Source: JAVBLU01 sp031553225 (GTDB lineage: Bacteria > Bacillota > Clostridia > Christensenellales > UBA1750). From it: a stretch of DNA of 64,000 nucleotides. Shown here one piece after another: positions 51,845 through 60,362 of the stretch. Each line of letters starts with the position of its first letter. Within the stretch, counting starts at the first letter, position 1. The notes under the pieces are model-generated. The model was not told the DNA's origin. It searched no databases and was given only the letters and a program-made list of their open reading frames with translations. The DNA is taken from positions 1 through 64,000 of the forward strand of contig JAVBLU010000017.1 of the NCBI GenBank assembly GCA_031553225.1. Reading direction: 5' to 3'. The position numbers and the translations under genes were made by a program.

Positions 51845-52552
51845 GTGAGAAAATGCGCAAGGCTGCTGGCGGGCTTGCTCGCTCTTGCTCTGCCGCTTAC
51901 GGCGGCCAGGGCCGCGCCCGGGGCGGGCGCGTATCCGTTTGAACAGCGGCGCTACTCCAGCAACACGATCTACGCGGCGGATCAGCTGCGCGAGGAACTG
52001 AAGGAGTTTCGCGACGCTCTTTCTAACCTCGCGCCCGAGCGCGCCGTGCCGCAGGAGGAGGCCGCGGCCGTTTCTCTGCTTGTGGAAGGGCTGCTCGCCG
52101 AGTCGGTTCCGGACGCTTACCCGGAGGAGCTGCCCCAGCAGCGCATGGAGAACCGCGGCGTATACCGCATGCTGGCCGCCATCTACGGCGAGGAACTGGC
52201 GCAGGCAAGCCCCGCCGACATCGTCATGGCCTATGAGCCGGACGACCCGCAGGTGCTGCGCTGCACGTTTACCGCCCGCCTCTTTGGGCAGGACACGATG
52301 ATGGAGGCGTACCTGCGCCGCCAAGGGGCCGGCTGGACGCTTTTGCGCTTTGCCGCCGCGGATGAGGAGTATTTCTATATCCGCTACGCTTATCGGTGCC
52401 TGCGCAAGAACAATCCAGACGCCCGCACCGTCCGGGCGATGGACGAGGCGGTGGACGCTTTTCTGGCCCGGCCGGCAGAACAGCAACGGGCGTACCTGGG
52501 CCCGTGCTCGCATCCGCCCCTCCTGCAGGTGGACATCGACGCCAACGAGTGA
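51845..52552 (+). CDS. Secreted hypothetical protein
   Basis: 235 residues with a clear Sec signal peptide (RKCARLLAGLLALALPLTAARA, cleavage after ARA at about 23). The mature part is acidic and mostly helical, with SSNTIYAADQLREELKEF near 38 and an AYLRRQGAGWTLLRFAA beta region near 160. There is no sortase or cell-wall anchor. I do not recognise a family. The start is GTG after AAAGGGGGG. It is followed by the nfnAB control region, so it is probably a single-gene unit. Confidence 0.72.
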   Translation: MRKCARLLAGLLALALPLTAARAAPGAGAYPFEQRRYSSNTIYAADQLREELKEFRDALSNLAPERAVPQEEAAAVSLLVEGLLAESVPDAYPEELPQQRMENRGVYRMLAAIYGEELAQASPADIVMAYEPDDPQVLRCTFTARLFGQDTMMEAYLRRQGAGWTLLRFAAADEEYFYIRYAYRCLRKNNPDARTVRAMDEAVDAFLARPAEQQRAYLGPCSHPPLLQVDIDANE

Positions 52553-52631
52553 CGCCCGCCTTGGCCGCCGGCGTTGCCGCACGCGGCGAACCCGGGCCGC
52601 CGGACGAAAAATGTGGTTTTCTTGAGCATCC

Positions 52632-52665
52632 TTGAAAGGTTTTCGCCGCGCGCGGCGAATAATAT
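52632..52665 (+). promoter_or_regulatory. nfnAB promoter region with palindromic operator candidate
   Basis: TTGAAA (52632-52637) and TAATAT (52660-52665) flank a perfect 18-bp palindrome TTCGCCGCGCGCGGCGAA at 52642-52659. The 22-base spacing is long, as in promoters reshaped by a bound regulator. A near copy, TTGCCGCACGCGGCGAA, lies upstream at 52574-52590. The regulator is unknown. Confidence 0.45.
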
Positions 52666-52696
52666 ATGGATTGTGAAAAGGATGGTGAGGGACCGC

Positions 52697-53575
52697 ATGC
52701 CCTACCCAGTGACAGGCATGGAACAGCTCGCCGAGGGACTGTGGCGGCTGAGCGTCAACGCGCCCCTGGTGGCGCGCGCCTGCAGGCCCGGCCAGTTTGT
52801 CATATTGCGCGCGCACCCGCAGGGGGAGAGGATACCGCTCACCGCATGCGACCCGGAGCCTGACACGGGGGACATCTCCGTCATCTTTCAGGTGGCCGGT
52901 TTTTCCACGCGCCTCATGTCCGCCCTACGGCCGGGCGATCTGCTGCAGGACATCGTGGGGCCGCTGGGGCACCCCTCGCAGTTCTTTGGCGCCAAGCGCA
53001 TCGTGTGCGTAGGGGGCGGCGTGGGCACGGCGGTGGTGTATCCGCAGGTGCGCTATCTCTCCACGCTGCCGGACGTGGCGGTGGACGTGGTGACCGGCGC
53101 GCGCACGAAGGATCTGCTGATTTTGCTGCCGGAGCTGTCGGATCTTACGCGCGCGGTATACCCCTGCACGGACGACGGAAGCTTTGGCTTTCACGGCTTC
53201 GTCACGCAGCGGCTCTTGCAGCTTCTGGACGGCGAGAGCTATGATCTGTGCGTTGTGATCGGCCCGCCGCGCATGATGCAGGCCGTGTGCCAGATTACCC
53301 GCGACAAGGGCCTGAGAACCGTCATCTCCCTCAACCCCATCATGCTGGACGGTACGGGCATGTGCGGCTGCTGCCGCGTGATTGTGGACGGCAAGGTGCG
53401 CTACGCCTGCGTGGACGGCCCGGATTTCGACGGCCATTTGGTTGACTTTGACTCCTTCATCCGCCGCATGAGCTTGTACCGGCCCGAGGAGCGCGCGGCG
53501 CTGGATGTGCACCCCTGCGGCGAGGATTGCCGCCTTCTGCGCGCGGCGGGGCTGAAGAAGGGGGAGGACTGCTGA
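52697..53575 (+). CDS. nfnA: NADH-dependent ferredoxin:NADP+ oxidoreductase subunit A (NfnA)
   Basis: 292-residue flavoprotein subunit of the electron-bifurcating transhydrogenase that couples NADH and reduced ferredoxin to NADP+ reduction. The N-terminal FAD-binding barrel includes RPGQFVILRAH and PLTACDPEPDTGDISVIFQV. The NAD-binding part has GGGVGTAVVYPQ and VTGARTKDLL, and the C-terminal [2Fe-2S] loop has GTGMCGCCRV...YACVDGPDFDGHLVDF. ATG at 52697 follows GAGGG; an ATG at 52682 lacks spacing. It overlaps nfnB by one base. An older name is sulfide dehydrogenase beta subunit. Confidence 0.9.
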   Translation: MPYPVTGMEQLAEGLWRLSVNAPLVARACRPGQFVILRAHPQGERIPLTACDPEPDTGDISVIFQVAGFSTRLMSALRPGDLLQDIVGPLGHPSQFFGAKRIVCVGGGVGTAVVYPQVRYLSTLPDVAVDVVTGARTKDLLILLPELSDLTRAVYPCTDDGSFGFHGFVTQRLLQLLDGESYDLCVVIGPPRMMQAVCQITRDKGLRTVISLNPIMLDGTGMCGCCRVIVDGKVRYACVDGPDFDGHLVDFDSFIRRMSLYRPEERAALDVHPCGEDCRLLRAAGLKKGEDC

Positions 53576-54951
53576 TGCGCAAGATTGACCGGGTGCCCAT
53601 GCCGGTGCAGGATGCGGCGGCGCGCAGCGCAAACTTCACCGAGGTGGCCCTTGGGTACGGTGAGGCGGAGGCGCGTCTGGAAGCGCAGCGGTGCCTGCAG
53701 TGCAAAAAACCAAAGTGCGTAGAGGGCTGCCCCGTCGGCGTGCAGATTCCCGAGTTCATCAAGGCCGTGGTCATGGGTCAGGACGACCGGGCCATCGACA
53801 TCATCGCCAAGACCAACGCCCTGCCCGGCGTGTGCGGCCGCGTGTGCCCCCAGGAAGAGCAGTGCGAGAAGGTGTGCGTGCTGGCCGCGAAGGGCAAGAG
53901 CGTGGCGATTGGCAACCTGGAGCGCTACGCCGCCGACGGGCGGATGAGAAGGGGCGACGCCGCGCCTCCGCCCGCGCCGCGCATCGGCAAAAGGGCCGCG
54001 GTGGTGGGCGCCGGCCCGGCCGGACGTACCTGCGCCGGGTCGCTTGCGGCGCTTGGCTGGGAGGTTACGGTGTACGAGGCCTTCCACGCGCCGGGCGGCG
54101 TGCTTATCTACGGCATTCCGGAGTTCCGCCTGCCCAAGGCGCTCGTACGCGCCGAGGTGGCCGCGCTGGAAGCCGCGGGCGTGCGCTTTGAGTTCAACGT
54201 GGTCGTCGGCCGCACACTGAGCGTAGAGGAACTGCTCGCGCACAACGACGCCGTGTTCCTGGGCACGGGCGCCGGCCTGCCTTCGTTCATGGGCATTCCC
54301 GGCGAGGACCTGGGCGGCGTATTCTCGGCCAACGAATACCTAACGCGCATCAACCTGATGGGCGCCTTCCGCGAAGAGGCGCACACGCCCATCAAGCGCG
54401 CGGCCCGCGTGTGTGTGGTGGGCGGTGGAAACGTGGCCATGGACGCCGCACGCTGCGCCAAGCGTTTGGGGGCGGAGGTGACGGTCGTGTACCGCCGCAC
54501 CATGGCCGAGATGCCCGCCCGGCGCGACGAGGTGCACCACGCCCAGGAAGAGGGCGTACGCTTCGAACTGTTGAAGAGCCCCGTGGCCATCCAGGGCGCG
54601 GACGGCTGGACGAGCGGTCTCACCTGCGTGCGCATGGAGCTGGGCGCGCCCGACGCTTCCGGACGCCGCCGCCCCGTGGCGGTGGAGGGGTCGGAGGAGA
54701 CCATCCCGTGCGACGCGGTGATCATGGCCATCGGTACCACGCCCAACCCGCTTATCGCCCAAACCACGCCCGGGCTGGAGACAAACAAGTGGGGATGCAT
54801 CGTGGTGCGCGGCGAGGATATGGACACCATGAAGGACGGCGTTTGGGCCGGCGGCGACGCCGTTACGGGCGCGGCCACGGTCATACTGGCCATGGGTGCA
54901 GGCCGCTCGGCCGCGCGTTCCATTCACGAACGCTGCGCCGCAATAGAGTAG
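53575..54951 (+). CDS. nfnB: NfnB / GltD-type NADPH-dependent oxidoreductase subunit
   Basis: 458-residue partner of NfnA, related to the small subunit of glutamate synthase. N-terminal Cys clusters C40-C43-C48-C52 and C87-C91-C97-C101 bind two [4Fe-4S] centres. The FAD Rossmann motif is VVGAGPAGRTCAGSL near 143 and the NADPH motif VVGGGNVAMDAARCAKR near 280, ending in GGDAVTGAATVILAMGAGR. Next to nfnA this is the bifurcating Nfn complex rather than glutamate synthase; no large GltB subunit is present. Confidence 0.92.
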   Translation: MRKIDRVPMPVQDAAARSANFTEVALGYGEAEARLEAQRCLQCKKPKCVEGCPVGVQIPEFIKAVVMGQDDRAIDIIAKTNALPGVCGRVCPQEEQCEKVCVLAAKGKSVAIGNLERYAADGRMRRGDAAPPPAPRIGKRAAVVGAGPAGRTCAGSLAALGWEVTVYEAFHAPGGVLIYGIPEFRLPKALVRAEVAALEAAGVRFEFNVVVGRTLSVEELLAHNDAVFLGTGAGLPSFMGIPGEDLGGVFSANEYLTRINLMGAFREEAHTPIKRAARVCVVGGGNVAMDAARCAKRLGAEVTVVYRRTMAEMPARRDEVHHAQEEGVRFELLKSPVAIQGADGWTSGLTCVRMELGAPDASGRRRPVAVEGSEETIPCDAVIMAIGTTPNPLIAQTTPGLETNKWGCIVVRGEDMDTMKDGVWAGGDAVTGAATVILAMGAGRSAARSIHERCAAIE

Positions 54952-54967
54952 TCGGGGGGAATAGCGC

Positions 54968-55483
54968 ATGCCGGATATCCTGTATCGCGCTGCCGAAGGC
55001 GCGGAGCTGCGCGAGGCCAGCGCGGTGCTGGTGCGCTCGTGGAAGGAAGCTTACCGCGGCGTCGTGCCGGAGGCCGCTCTTTCCCTTTTGCGCGACGACA
55101 AATGGCTGAAAACTCTGGAGAGATGGAACCTGGCCGGAAGTGACAAGGAGACGGCACTGCTGCTCGTCAATCGCAAAATATGCGGCATGGCCGTGTACGG
55201 CATGCGCGAGGACAAGGACGTGTCCAGCCGCCTGGGCGAGGTGTTTCACCTCTACATCCTGCCGGAGTTCTGGGGCCAGGGCATGGGCAGCACGTTTCTG
55301 TCGCACATGCACATGCGCTTCGCGGCGCTTGGTTACCGCGGGGCGGTGGCCTGGGTGCCGCGCGACGTGGGATACGGCAGACGCTGCTTTGCGGCGATGG
55401 GCTATAAAGCCGACGGCGCGGAGCGCGAGGCGCGCTACGCCGGCGCAGTCGTTCAGGAAGCGCGCATGCGGACGCTTCTGTAA
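54968..55483 (+). CDS. GNAT-family N-acetyltransferase
   Basis: 171-residue acetyltransferase. The acetyl-CoA motif A is LYILPEFWGQGMGSTFLSHM near 95-114, with the preceding strand GEVFHLY and the motif B segment YGRRCFAAMGYKADG near 136. The acceptor (protein, amine or antibiotic) cannot be told. GGGGGA lies seven bases upstream of the ATG. It starts 16 bases after nfnB and could be read from the same transcript, though the functions are not obviously linked. Confidence 0.85.
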   Translation: MPDILYRAAEGAELREASAVLVRSWKEAYRGVVPEAALSLLRDDKWLKTLERWNLAGSDKETALLLVNRKICGMAVYGMREDKDVSSRLGEVFHLYILPEFWGQGMGSTFLSHMHMRFAALGYRGAVAWVPRDVGYGRRCFAAMGYKADGAEREARYAGAVVQEARMRTLL

Positions 55484-55549
55484 ATACGCTTCTGCGCGGG
55501 CATGCTATGCCCGCGCGCATATGCAAAAGCGATGGAAATGAGGAAACCC

Positions 55550-56812
55550 ATGAGTTTGTTCGTCGATACGGTGCAAATTCGCGTCAAGGCCGGCAACGGC
55601 GGCAACGGATGCGTGAATTTTCACCGCGAGATGTTCGTTATGAACGGCGGCCCGGACGGAGGGGACGGAGGGCGCGGCGGCGACGTGATCTTCGAGGTCG
55701 CAAAAAACATGCACACGTTGCTCGACTTCCGCTATCACACCAAGTTTCACGCGGGCAACGGCGAGGACGGCCGCCATAACAACCAATCCGGCGCGCGCGG
55801 CGCGGACGCGGTGATCAGTGTGCCGCCCGGCACGGTGGTGTACGGCCAGGACGGACGCGTGCTGCTCGACATGGGCGCGCAGGGCCGCCGGCTTCTGCTG
55901 CGCGGCGGCCGGGGCGGCTTTGGCAACCAGCACTTCGCCACGCCCACGCGCCAAACGCCCGCCTTTGCCAAGCCGGGCATGCAAACCGAGGAGGTCGTGC
56001 TGCGCCTTGAGCTGAAGACCATCGCCGACGTGGGGCTTGTGGGCTTCCCGAACGTGGGCAAGTCAACGCTTCTCTCCGTGGTGACGGCCGCCAAGCCCAA
56101 GATTGCCGACTATCACTTCACCACGCTGCTGCCCAACCTGGGCGTGGTGCGCATCCACGAGGACGGCTTCGTGCTGGCGGATATCCCCGGCCTCATCGAG
56201 GGCGCAAGCGCAGGGGCCGGGCTTGGCCACGCCTTTTTGCGGCATGTGGAGCGTACGCGGCTGCTCGTGCACGTTCTGGACATCTCCGGCTGCGAGGGGC
56301 GCGATCCGCTGTCCGACTACGACATCATCAACGAGGAACTGCGCCTTTACGGCGAGTTGCAAAACCGGCCGCAGATCATTGCCGCCAACAAGACCGACCT
56401 GCCGGACGCGGAGGAAAACCTCGCCCGCTTGCGGGTTAAGCTTCCCGGCACACCCATCTATCCTATCAGCGCCGCCACCAGCCAGGGCCTGTCCCAGCTG
56501 ATGAACGCCGTGTACGAAAAGCTGCAGACCCTGCCTCCTGCCAGCACCTTCCTTGAGGAGGACCTGCAGGACGACGAGGAGGCGCAGGGCCCGCCCTTCG
56601 AGATCGACCGCGAGGACGACGGCGCCTTCCTGGTGCGCGGTCCGTCCGTCGCTCACCTCATACAAAGCGTCAACTTTGGCAACGAGGATTCCCTGCAGTG
56701 GTTCCAGCGCACGCTTCGGCGCATGGGCGTTATCGACGCGCTGCGCGCCGCGGGCGCCAAGGAAGGCGACACCGTGCGCATCGCCGACGTTGCCTTTGAC
56801 TTTATCGATTGA
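55550..56812 (+). CDS. obg: GTPase Obg/CgtA
   Basis: 420-residue GTPase in 50S assembly and stress control. The glycine-rich Obg fold (1-158) has AGNGGNGCVNFHREMFV and GGDGGRGGDV. The G domain has G1 GFPNVGKST near 163-171, DIPGLIEGAS and ANKTDLPDAE, and the C-terminal OCT domain covers about 340-420. ATG at 55550 lies six bases after GAGG; upstream frame codons do not match the family. The usual upstream rplU-rpmA pair is missing; yhbY follows. Confidence 0.96.
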   Translation: MSLFVDTVQIRVKAGNGGNGCVNFHREMFVMNGGPDGGDGGRGGDVIFEVAKNMHTLLDFRYHTKFHAGNGEDGRHNNQSGARGADAVISVPPGTVVYGQDGRVLLDMGAQGRRLLLRGGRGGFGNQHFATPTRQTPAFAKPGMQTEEVVLRLELKTIADVGLVGFPNVGKSTLLSVVTAAKPKIADYHFTTLLPNLGVVRIHEDGFVLADIPGLIEGASAGAGLGHAFLRHVERTRLLVHVLDISGCEGRDPLSDYDIINEELRLYGELQNRPQIIAANKTDLPDAEENLARLRVKLPGTPIYPISAATSQGLSQLMNAVYEKLQTLPPASTFLEEDLQDDEEAQGPPFEIDREDDGAFLVRGPSVAHLIQSVNFGNEDSLQWFQRTLRRMGVIDALRAAGAKEGDTVRIADVAFDFID

Positions 56813-56846
56813 CAGGGAGCCGTGCTCCCCAACAGGAGGACATGCC

Positions 56847-57137
56847 ATGACGTCCAAACAGCGCGCGTATCTGCGCGCAATGGCCAACGATATGCAGCCC
56901 GTGCTCTACATCGGCAAGGAGGGCGTCACGGATGCCGTGGCCGACGAGCTGGAGGCGGTGTTGGAGAGCCGCGAGCTGGTGAAGGCCGCCCTTCAGCGCG
57001 GGGCGCCCGTTACGGCGCGGCAGGCGTGCGACGAGCTGTGCGCCCGCACAGCCGCTCAGCCTGTGCAGTGCATCGGCAGCAAGTTCGTGGTGTACCGGCC
57101 CTCGCGCGAGCGGCCGGCGAGCATCGTGCTGCCGTAG
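56847..57137 (+). CDS. yhbY: YhbY-family RNA-binding protein (CRM domain)
   Basis: 96-residue single CRM-domain protein that associates with pre-50S particles. LTSKQRAYLRAMA-like start (TSKQRAYLRAMAND), then PVLYIGKEGVTDAVADELEA and the C-terminal GSKFVVYRPSRE. ATG at 56847 follows AGGAGG by seven to eight bases. Position after obg is the conserved one. Confidence 0.94.
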   Translation: MTSKQRAYLRAMANDMQPVLYIGKEGVTDAVADELEAVLESRELVKAALQRGAPVTARQACDELCARTAAQPVQCIGSKFVVYRPSRERPASIVLP

Positions 57138-57141
57138 CCGC

Positions 57142-57981
57142 TCAGGCGAAGGGATCGGGCTCCTTAGACGACCGCGCGCGTATGCGCGTGGCCACGCAAA
57201 GTGCGAAACACGCAAGGCCGGGAACGAGCGCGAAGGGCGCGCGCAGCGTAAGGTGCAGCAGCACAAGCGCCCCGCCGCACGCGGCGTACATGCGCGTGCG
57301 CGAAGGGTGCAGCGCCAGCGCGAAGGCCCGCCTCAGCCCGTTTCCGCCTTTGGCCGCTTTGGGCGGCGCGGGCAGAAGGCCCGCAACAAGCAGCATGGCC
57401 GAGGGGCTGAGCGCGCGCGCGGCCGGCCCCTCCAGCGCGCTTATGTAGTCGCACAGCGCCTGCGGAAGCGGTGCGCTGGGCGCGAGTACAAGCGCGTGCG
57501 CGCCCAAAGCGGCGGCCGCGCGGTGCAACGCGGCGATGCGCACGGCCGGCGGGGCCTCTGCGGCGGGCATGGGCAGGGCGGCCAGCGCGCACACCCGGGG
57601 CGAGGGCGCGTCCGCGGCGTCGCGCGTGAGCAGCGCCAAAGCGCCGTGCATGCGAACCAGGCGCAGCCGATGCAGCGCGCACACGTGCGGGGCGATCAGC
57701 CGGGCCGCCGCCCCAGCCGACAGGCCCGAAAGCGACGCCAAGGCCGCCATGCGGTGTTCCTCGCCCAGCGCCACGCCCTCCCGCCGCGCAACACGCGCCG
57801 CGCGGGCGCGTGAGAGGGCGATGTACAGCGCCGTGGCCGCAGGGATGCCCGGTATGCACGCGCGCGGGAGCGAAAGCCCCGCCAGCATAAAGGCGGCAAT
57901 GCACGCGGCCAACAACGCCGCGGCGCGCAAGAGGCCGTCGAAGGCGTTGGCGAGCGGCGTTCGCAAAACGGGAACGGACAT
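57142..57981 (-). CDS. Integral membrane hypothetical protein with P-type-ATPase-like segment
   Basis: 279 residues on the opposite strand to its neighbours. Hydrophobic segments lie near 18-40, 42-58, 237-256 and 255-272. Between them is a soluble Ala-rich part. The second segment reads IPGIPAATALYIALSRARAA, similar in spacing to the M4 helix of cation P-type ATPases (PEGLPAVVTIALAL), but no DKTGT phosphorylation motif follows. It may be a degenerate ATPase-like membrane protein, or the similarity may be chance in Ala-rich sequence. ATG at 57981 lies seven bases after GGAGGTG, supporting a real gene. Confidence 0.6.
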   Translation of the reverse strand: MSVPVLRTPLANAFDGLLRAAALLAACIAAFMLAGLSLPRACIPGIPAATALYIALSRARAARVARREGVALGEEHRMAALASLSGLSAGAAARLIAPHVCALHRLRLVRMHGALALLTRDAADAPSPRVCALAALPMPAAEAPPAVRIAALHRAAAALGAHALVLAPSAPLPQALCDYISALEGPAARALSPSAMLLVAGLLPAPPKAAKGGNGLRRAFALALHPSRTRMYAACGGALVLLHLTLRAPFALVPGLACFALCVATRIRARSSKEPDPFA

Positions 57982-58141
57982 GGCGCTGCACCTCCAGAAC
58001 CTGCACACATGAAAGGCCCGCGCCTTCATGCATACTACCTAATAGAGGATGGACGCGCGGGCGCGCGCGTATACAGTCCGCCACGAACCAAACAGCGCCC
58101 GCCATGCGGGCGGCCGGTTGATCAAAAGCGAGGGATTTTTT

Positions 58142-58516
58142 ATGGCTAAATTTGAACGTGTCGACCGCCTGGGCGAGGAGATGCGCCGGGAGATCGACAG
58201 GATTATCCGCGAGGAGATCAAGGACCCGCGTGTGACGGGGCTGTACTCCGTCACGGCGCTGGAGACCACGCGCGAGCTGGCATCCGCTAAGGTGCGCGTA
58301 AGCGTGATGGCCGATCCGGAGGCGCAAAAGGCGCTCATCGAGGCGCTGAACCGCGCCAGCGGGTATGTACGGCGCGAACTGGGCCGCCGGCTGACCGTGC
58401 GCGCCGTGCCGGAGATTTCTTTTGTGCTGGACGAGGGCATCGCCTACGGCGTGAACCTGAGCAAGCGCATTGACGACGTGGTGCGGCAGGACGAGGCCCG
58501 CCGCCAGGACCCGTGA
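58142..58516 (+). CDS. rbfA: Ribosome-binding factor A
   Basis: 124-residue KH-like factor for 30S maturation. RVDRLGEEMRREIDRIIREE near 6, DPRVTGLYSVTALETTRELA near 29 and the C-terminal RAVPEISFVLDEGI are family signatures. ATG at 58142 follows GAGGG. Its stop overlaps nrnA (GTGA). Normally preceded by infB; here a minus-strand gene and a 160-base gap containing a CGCCCGC-CAT-GCGGGCG hairpin (58096-58112) precede it. Confidence 0.94.
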   Translation: MAKFERVDRLGEEMRREIDRIIREEIKDPRVTGLYSVTALETTRELASAKVRVSVMADPEAQKALIEALNRASGYVRRELGRRLTVRAVPEISFVLDEGIAYGVNLSKRIDDVVRQDEARRQDP

Positions 58517-59466
58517 CGGCGGCGCTCGCGGCGCTGAGGCGCGCGGGATCGGTGGCGCTCATCGCGCACAAAGCGCCGGACGGCGACACGCTGGGCAGCG
58601 CGCTTGCATTGCGCCGGGCGCTTTTGGCGGCCGGGAAACAGGCGGACGCGTTCTCCTTTGATCCGGTGCCCGCCCTGTATGCCTTTATGCCGGACGCGGA
58701 CAAGCTCCGCTTTCCGCAGGACGCCGCGCAGGAAGAGTTCGACCTGGCCGTGCTTGTGGACGTGGCGGACGTCGCCCGCACGGGAGCCGAGGGGCTGTGG
58801 TCGGGCGCGCGCGCGCGTCTGGTGATCGACCATCACCTCGTGCCAGAGCCCGAGGACGGGGAGAGCTACATCGACGCAAGCGCCGCCGCCACGGGTGAGC
58901 TGGTGTATGAGCTTTCCTGTGCCCTGCACGCGCAGCCGGACGCCCTGGCCGCGGAGCAGCTGTTCGTGGCCCTGTCCACGGACACCGGGCACTTCTCGTT
59001 CAGCGCCGTCACGCAGGCCACCATGCGCATCGCAGGAGAGTTGGTGGCGCGCGGGGCGGACGTGGCCCAGATCACCAAGCGCCTGTATCGCACGCGGGGG
59101 AAGCCGCGTACGCTGCTGCTTGGCAGAGGGCTGTCCACGCTGCGCTTCTACGAGGAGGACACCATCGCCACGATCGCCCTGACGGGCGAGGACTTCAGCG
59201 CCTGCGGGGCCGTCCAAACGGATGCGGAGGGCCTTGTGAACTACGCCGCCGAGGTGGAGGGCGTGCAGGTGGCCGTCATTGCCCGCGACGCGCCGGGCGG
59301 CGCGCGCGTAAGCGTGCGCACAGCCGAGGGAGTAAACGCCCAGGCGATCTGCAGACTTTTCGGGGGCGGAGGGCACCGTCAGGCGTCCGGCTGCACCATT
59401 GAGGGCACGGCGCAGGAGGCGCTTGCCCGCGTGGTGGAAGCCGTGCGCGGCGGCGCGGGGCGCTGA
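58513..59466 (+). CDS. nrnA: DHH-family nanoRNase/pAp phosphatase NrnA
   Basis: 317-residue DHH/DHHA1 phosphoesterase degrading short oligoribonucleotides and pAp. DHH-domain metal ligands are in IAHKAPDGDTLGSA, VLVDVAD and VIDHH; LSTDTGHF near 155 is a further motif, and the DHHA1 domain ends in RLFGGGGHRQASG. The start is GTG overlapping rbfA and the stop shares a base with the truB ATG, so rbfA-nrnA-truB-ribF is one coupled unit. Confidence 0.94.
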   Translation: MTAALAALRRAGSVALIAHKAPDGDTLGSALALRRALLAAGKQADAFSFDPVPALYAFMPDADKLRFPQDAAQEEFDLAVLVDVADVARTGAEGLWSGARARLVIDHHLVPEPEDGESYIDASAAATGELVYELSCALHAQPDALAAEQLFVALSTDTGHFSFSAVTQATMRIAGELVARGADVAQITKRLYRTRGKPRTLLLGRGLSTLRFYEEDTIATIALTGEDFSACGAVQTDAEGLVNYAAEVEGVQVAVIARDAPGGARVSVRTAEGVNAQAICRLFGGGGHRQASGCTIEGTAQEALARVVEAVRGGAGR

Positions 59467-60362
59467 TGGACGGCATTTTGAATCTGCTCAAGCCGCCGGG
59501 CATGACCTCCTCGGACGCGGTGGTGTGGGCGCGGCGGCAGCTGCAGCAAAAACGCATCGGCCACGCGGGCACGCTGGACCCGCAGGCCTCCGGCGTTTTG
59601 CCCCTGTGCGTTGGCCGCGCGGCGCGTCTGTTCGACCTGCTGACCGACAAGCAGAAGGTGTACCGCGCGCAGCTGTGCCTGGGCGTCACAACGGACACGC
59701 AGGACGCATGGGGCCGGCCGCTGCAGCGGCGCGACGCTGCGGGCGTGACGCTCGCGGACGTGCGCGGCGCCTGCCAAGGCTTTGTTGGCGACATTTTGCA
59801 AACGCCGCCCGCTTATTCGGCCGTGCGCGTGGACGGCAGGCGCCTGTACGAGTATGCCCGCTTGGGCCAAGCGAAGGACGCGCGCGCGCGACCGGTCCGC
59901 GTCGAGCGCATCGAGGCGCTGGAGGAACTGGAGGGCGGCTTCCTCCTGCGCGTTACCTGCGGGCGGGGCACGTATATCCGCACGCTGTGCCACGATATCG
60001 GCGCGCACCTGGGCGTGGGCGGGCACATGGGGTTTTTGCTGCGCGAGCAGGCCGGTCCCTTCACGCTGCACACGGTGCGCACGGTGGAGGAGGTGCTCGC
60101 CTGCCCGCAGGAGGAGCGCCCGCGCCTTCTCGCCCCGCCGGACGCGGCGCTTGGGCATCTGGACGCGCTGCACGCACCCGCGTGCGCCGGGCGGCTTCTG
60201 CGCAACGGAAATCCGCTGCCGCGCGCCATGGTTCCCGAATCGCAGGAGGGCCTCTGCCGCTTGTACTATGAGGGGGCGCTGGTGGGCGTGGCGGTCGTGG
60301 AGGCGGACGCGGTGCGGCTGAGCATTAATCTGACCGGGCCGGAGGATGAGCTATGGAGCTGA
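59466..60362 (+). CDS. truB: tRNA pseudouridine-55 synthase
   Basis: 298-residue enzyme making pseudouridine 55 in the tRNA T-loop. Catalytic Asp38 is in GHAGTLDPQASGVL. KVYRAQLCLGVTTDTQDAWG and TPPAYSAVRVDGRRLYEYAR are family motifs, and a PUA-like C-terminal part follows. It overlaps nrnA by one base and ribF by ten. Confidence 0.96.
   Translation: MDGILNLLKPPGMTSSDAVVWARRQLQQKRIGHAGTLDPQASGVLPLCVGRAARLFDLLTDKQKVYRAQLCLGVTTDTQDAWGRPLQRRDAAGVTLADVRGACQGFVGDILQTPPAYSAVRVDGRRLYEYARLGQAKDARARPVRVERIEALEELEGGFLLRVTCGRGTYIRTLCHDIGAHLGVGGHMGFLLREQAGPFTLHTVRTVEEVLACPQEERPRLLAPPDAALGHLDALHAPACAGRLLRNGNPLPRAMVPESQEGLCRLYYEGALVGVAVVEADAVRLSINLTGPEDELWS

Noticed and set aside
51531..51848. 105-codon plus-strand frame before the secreted protein
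   Set aside because: No ribosome-binding site, unusual composition, and the real promoter and start of the downstream gene lie inside it.
52671..52677. TTGTGAA, a half-site of the Rex redox repressor, near nfnA
   Set aside because: The second half (TTCACAA) is absent at the required spacing, so a Rex operator is not supported.
53575..54951. Annotation as glutamate synthase small subunit GltD
   Set aside because: No large GltB subunit is present and the gene overlaps nfnA, so the Nfn complex is the better call.
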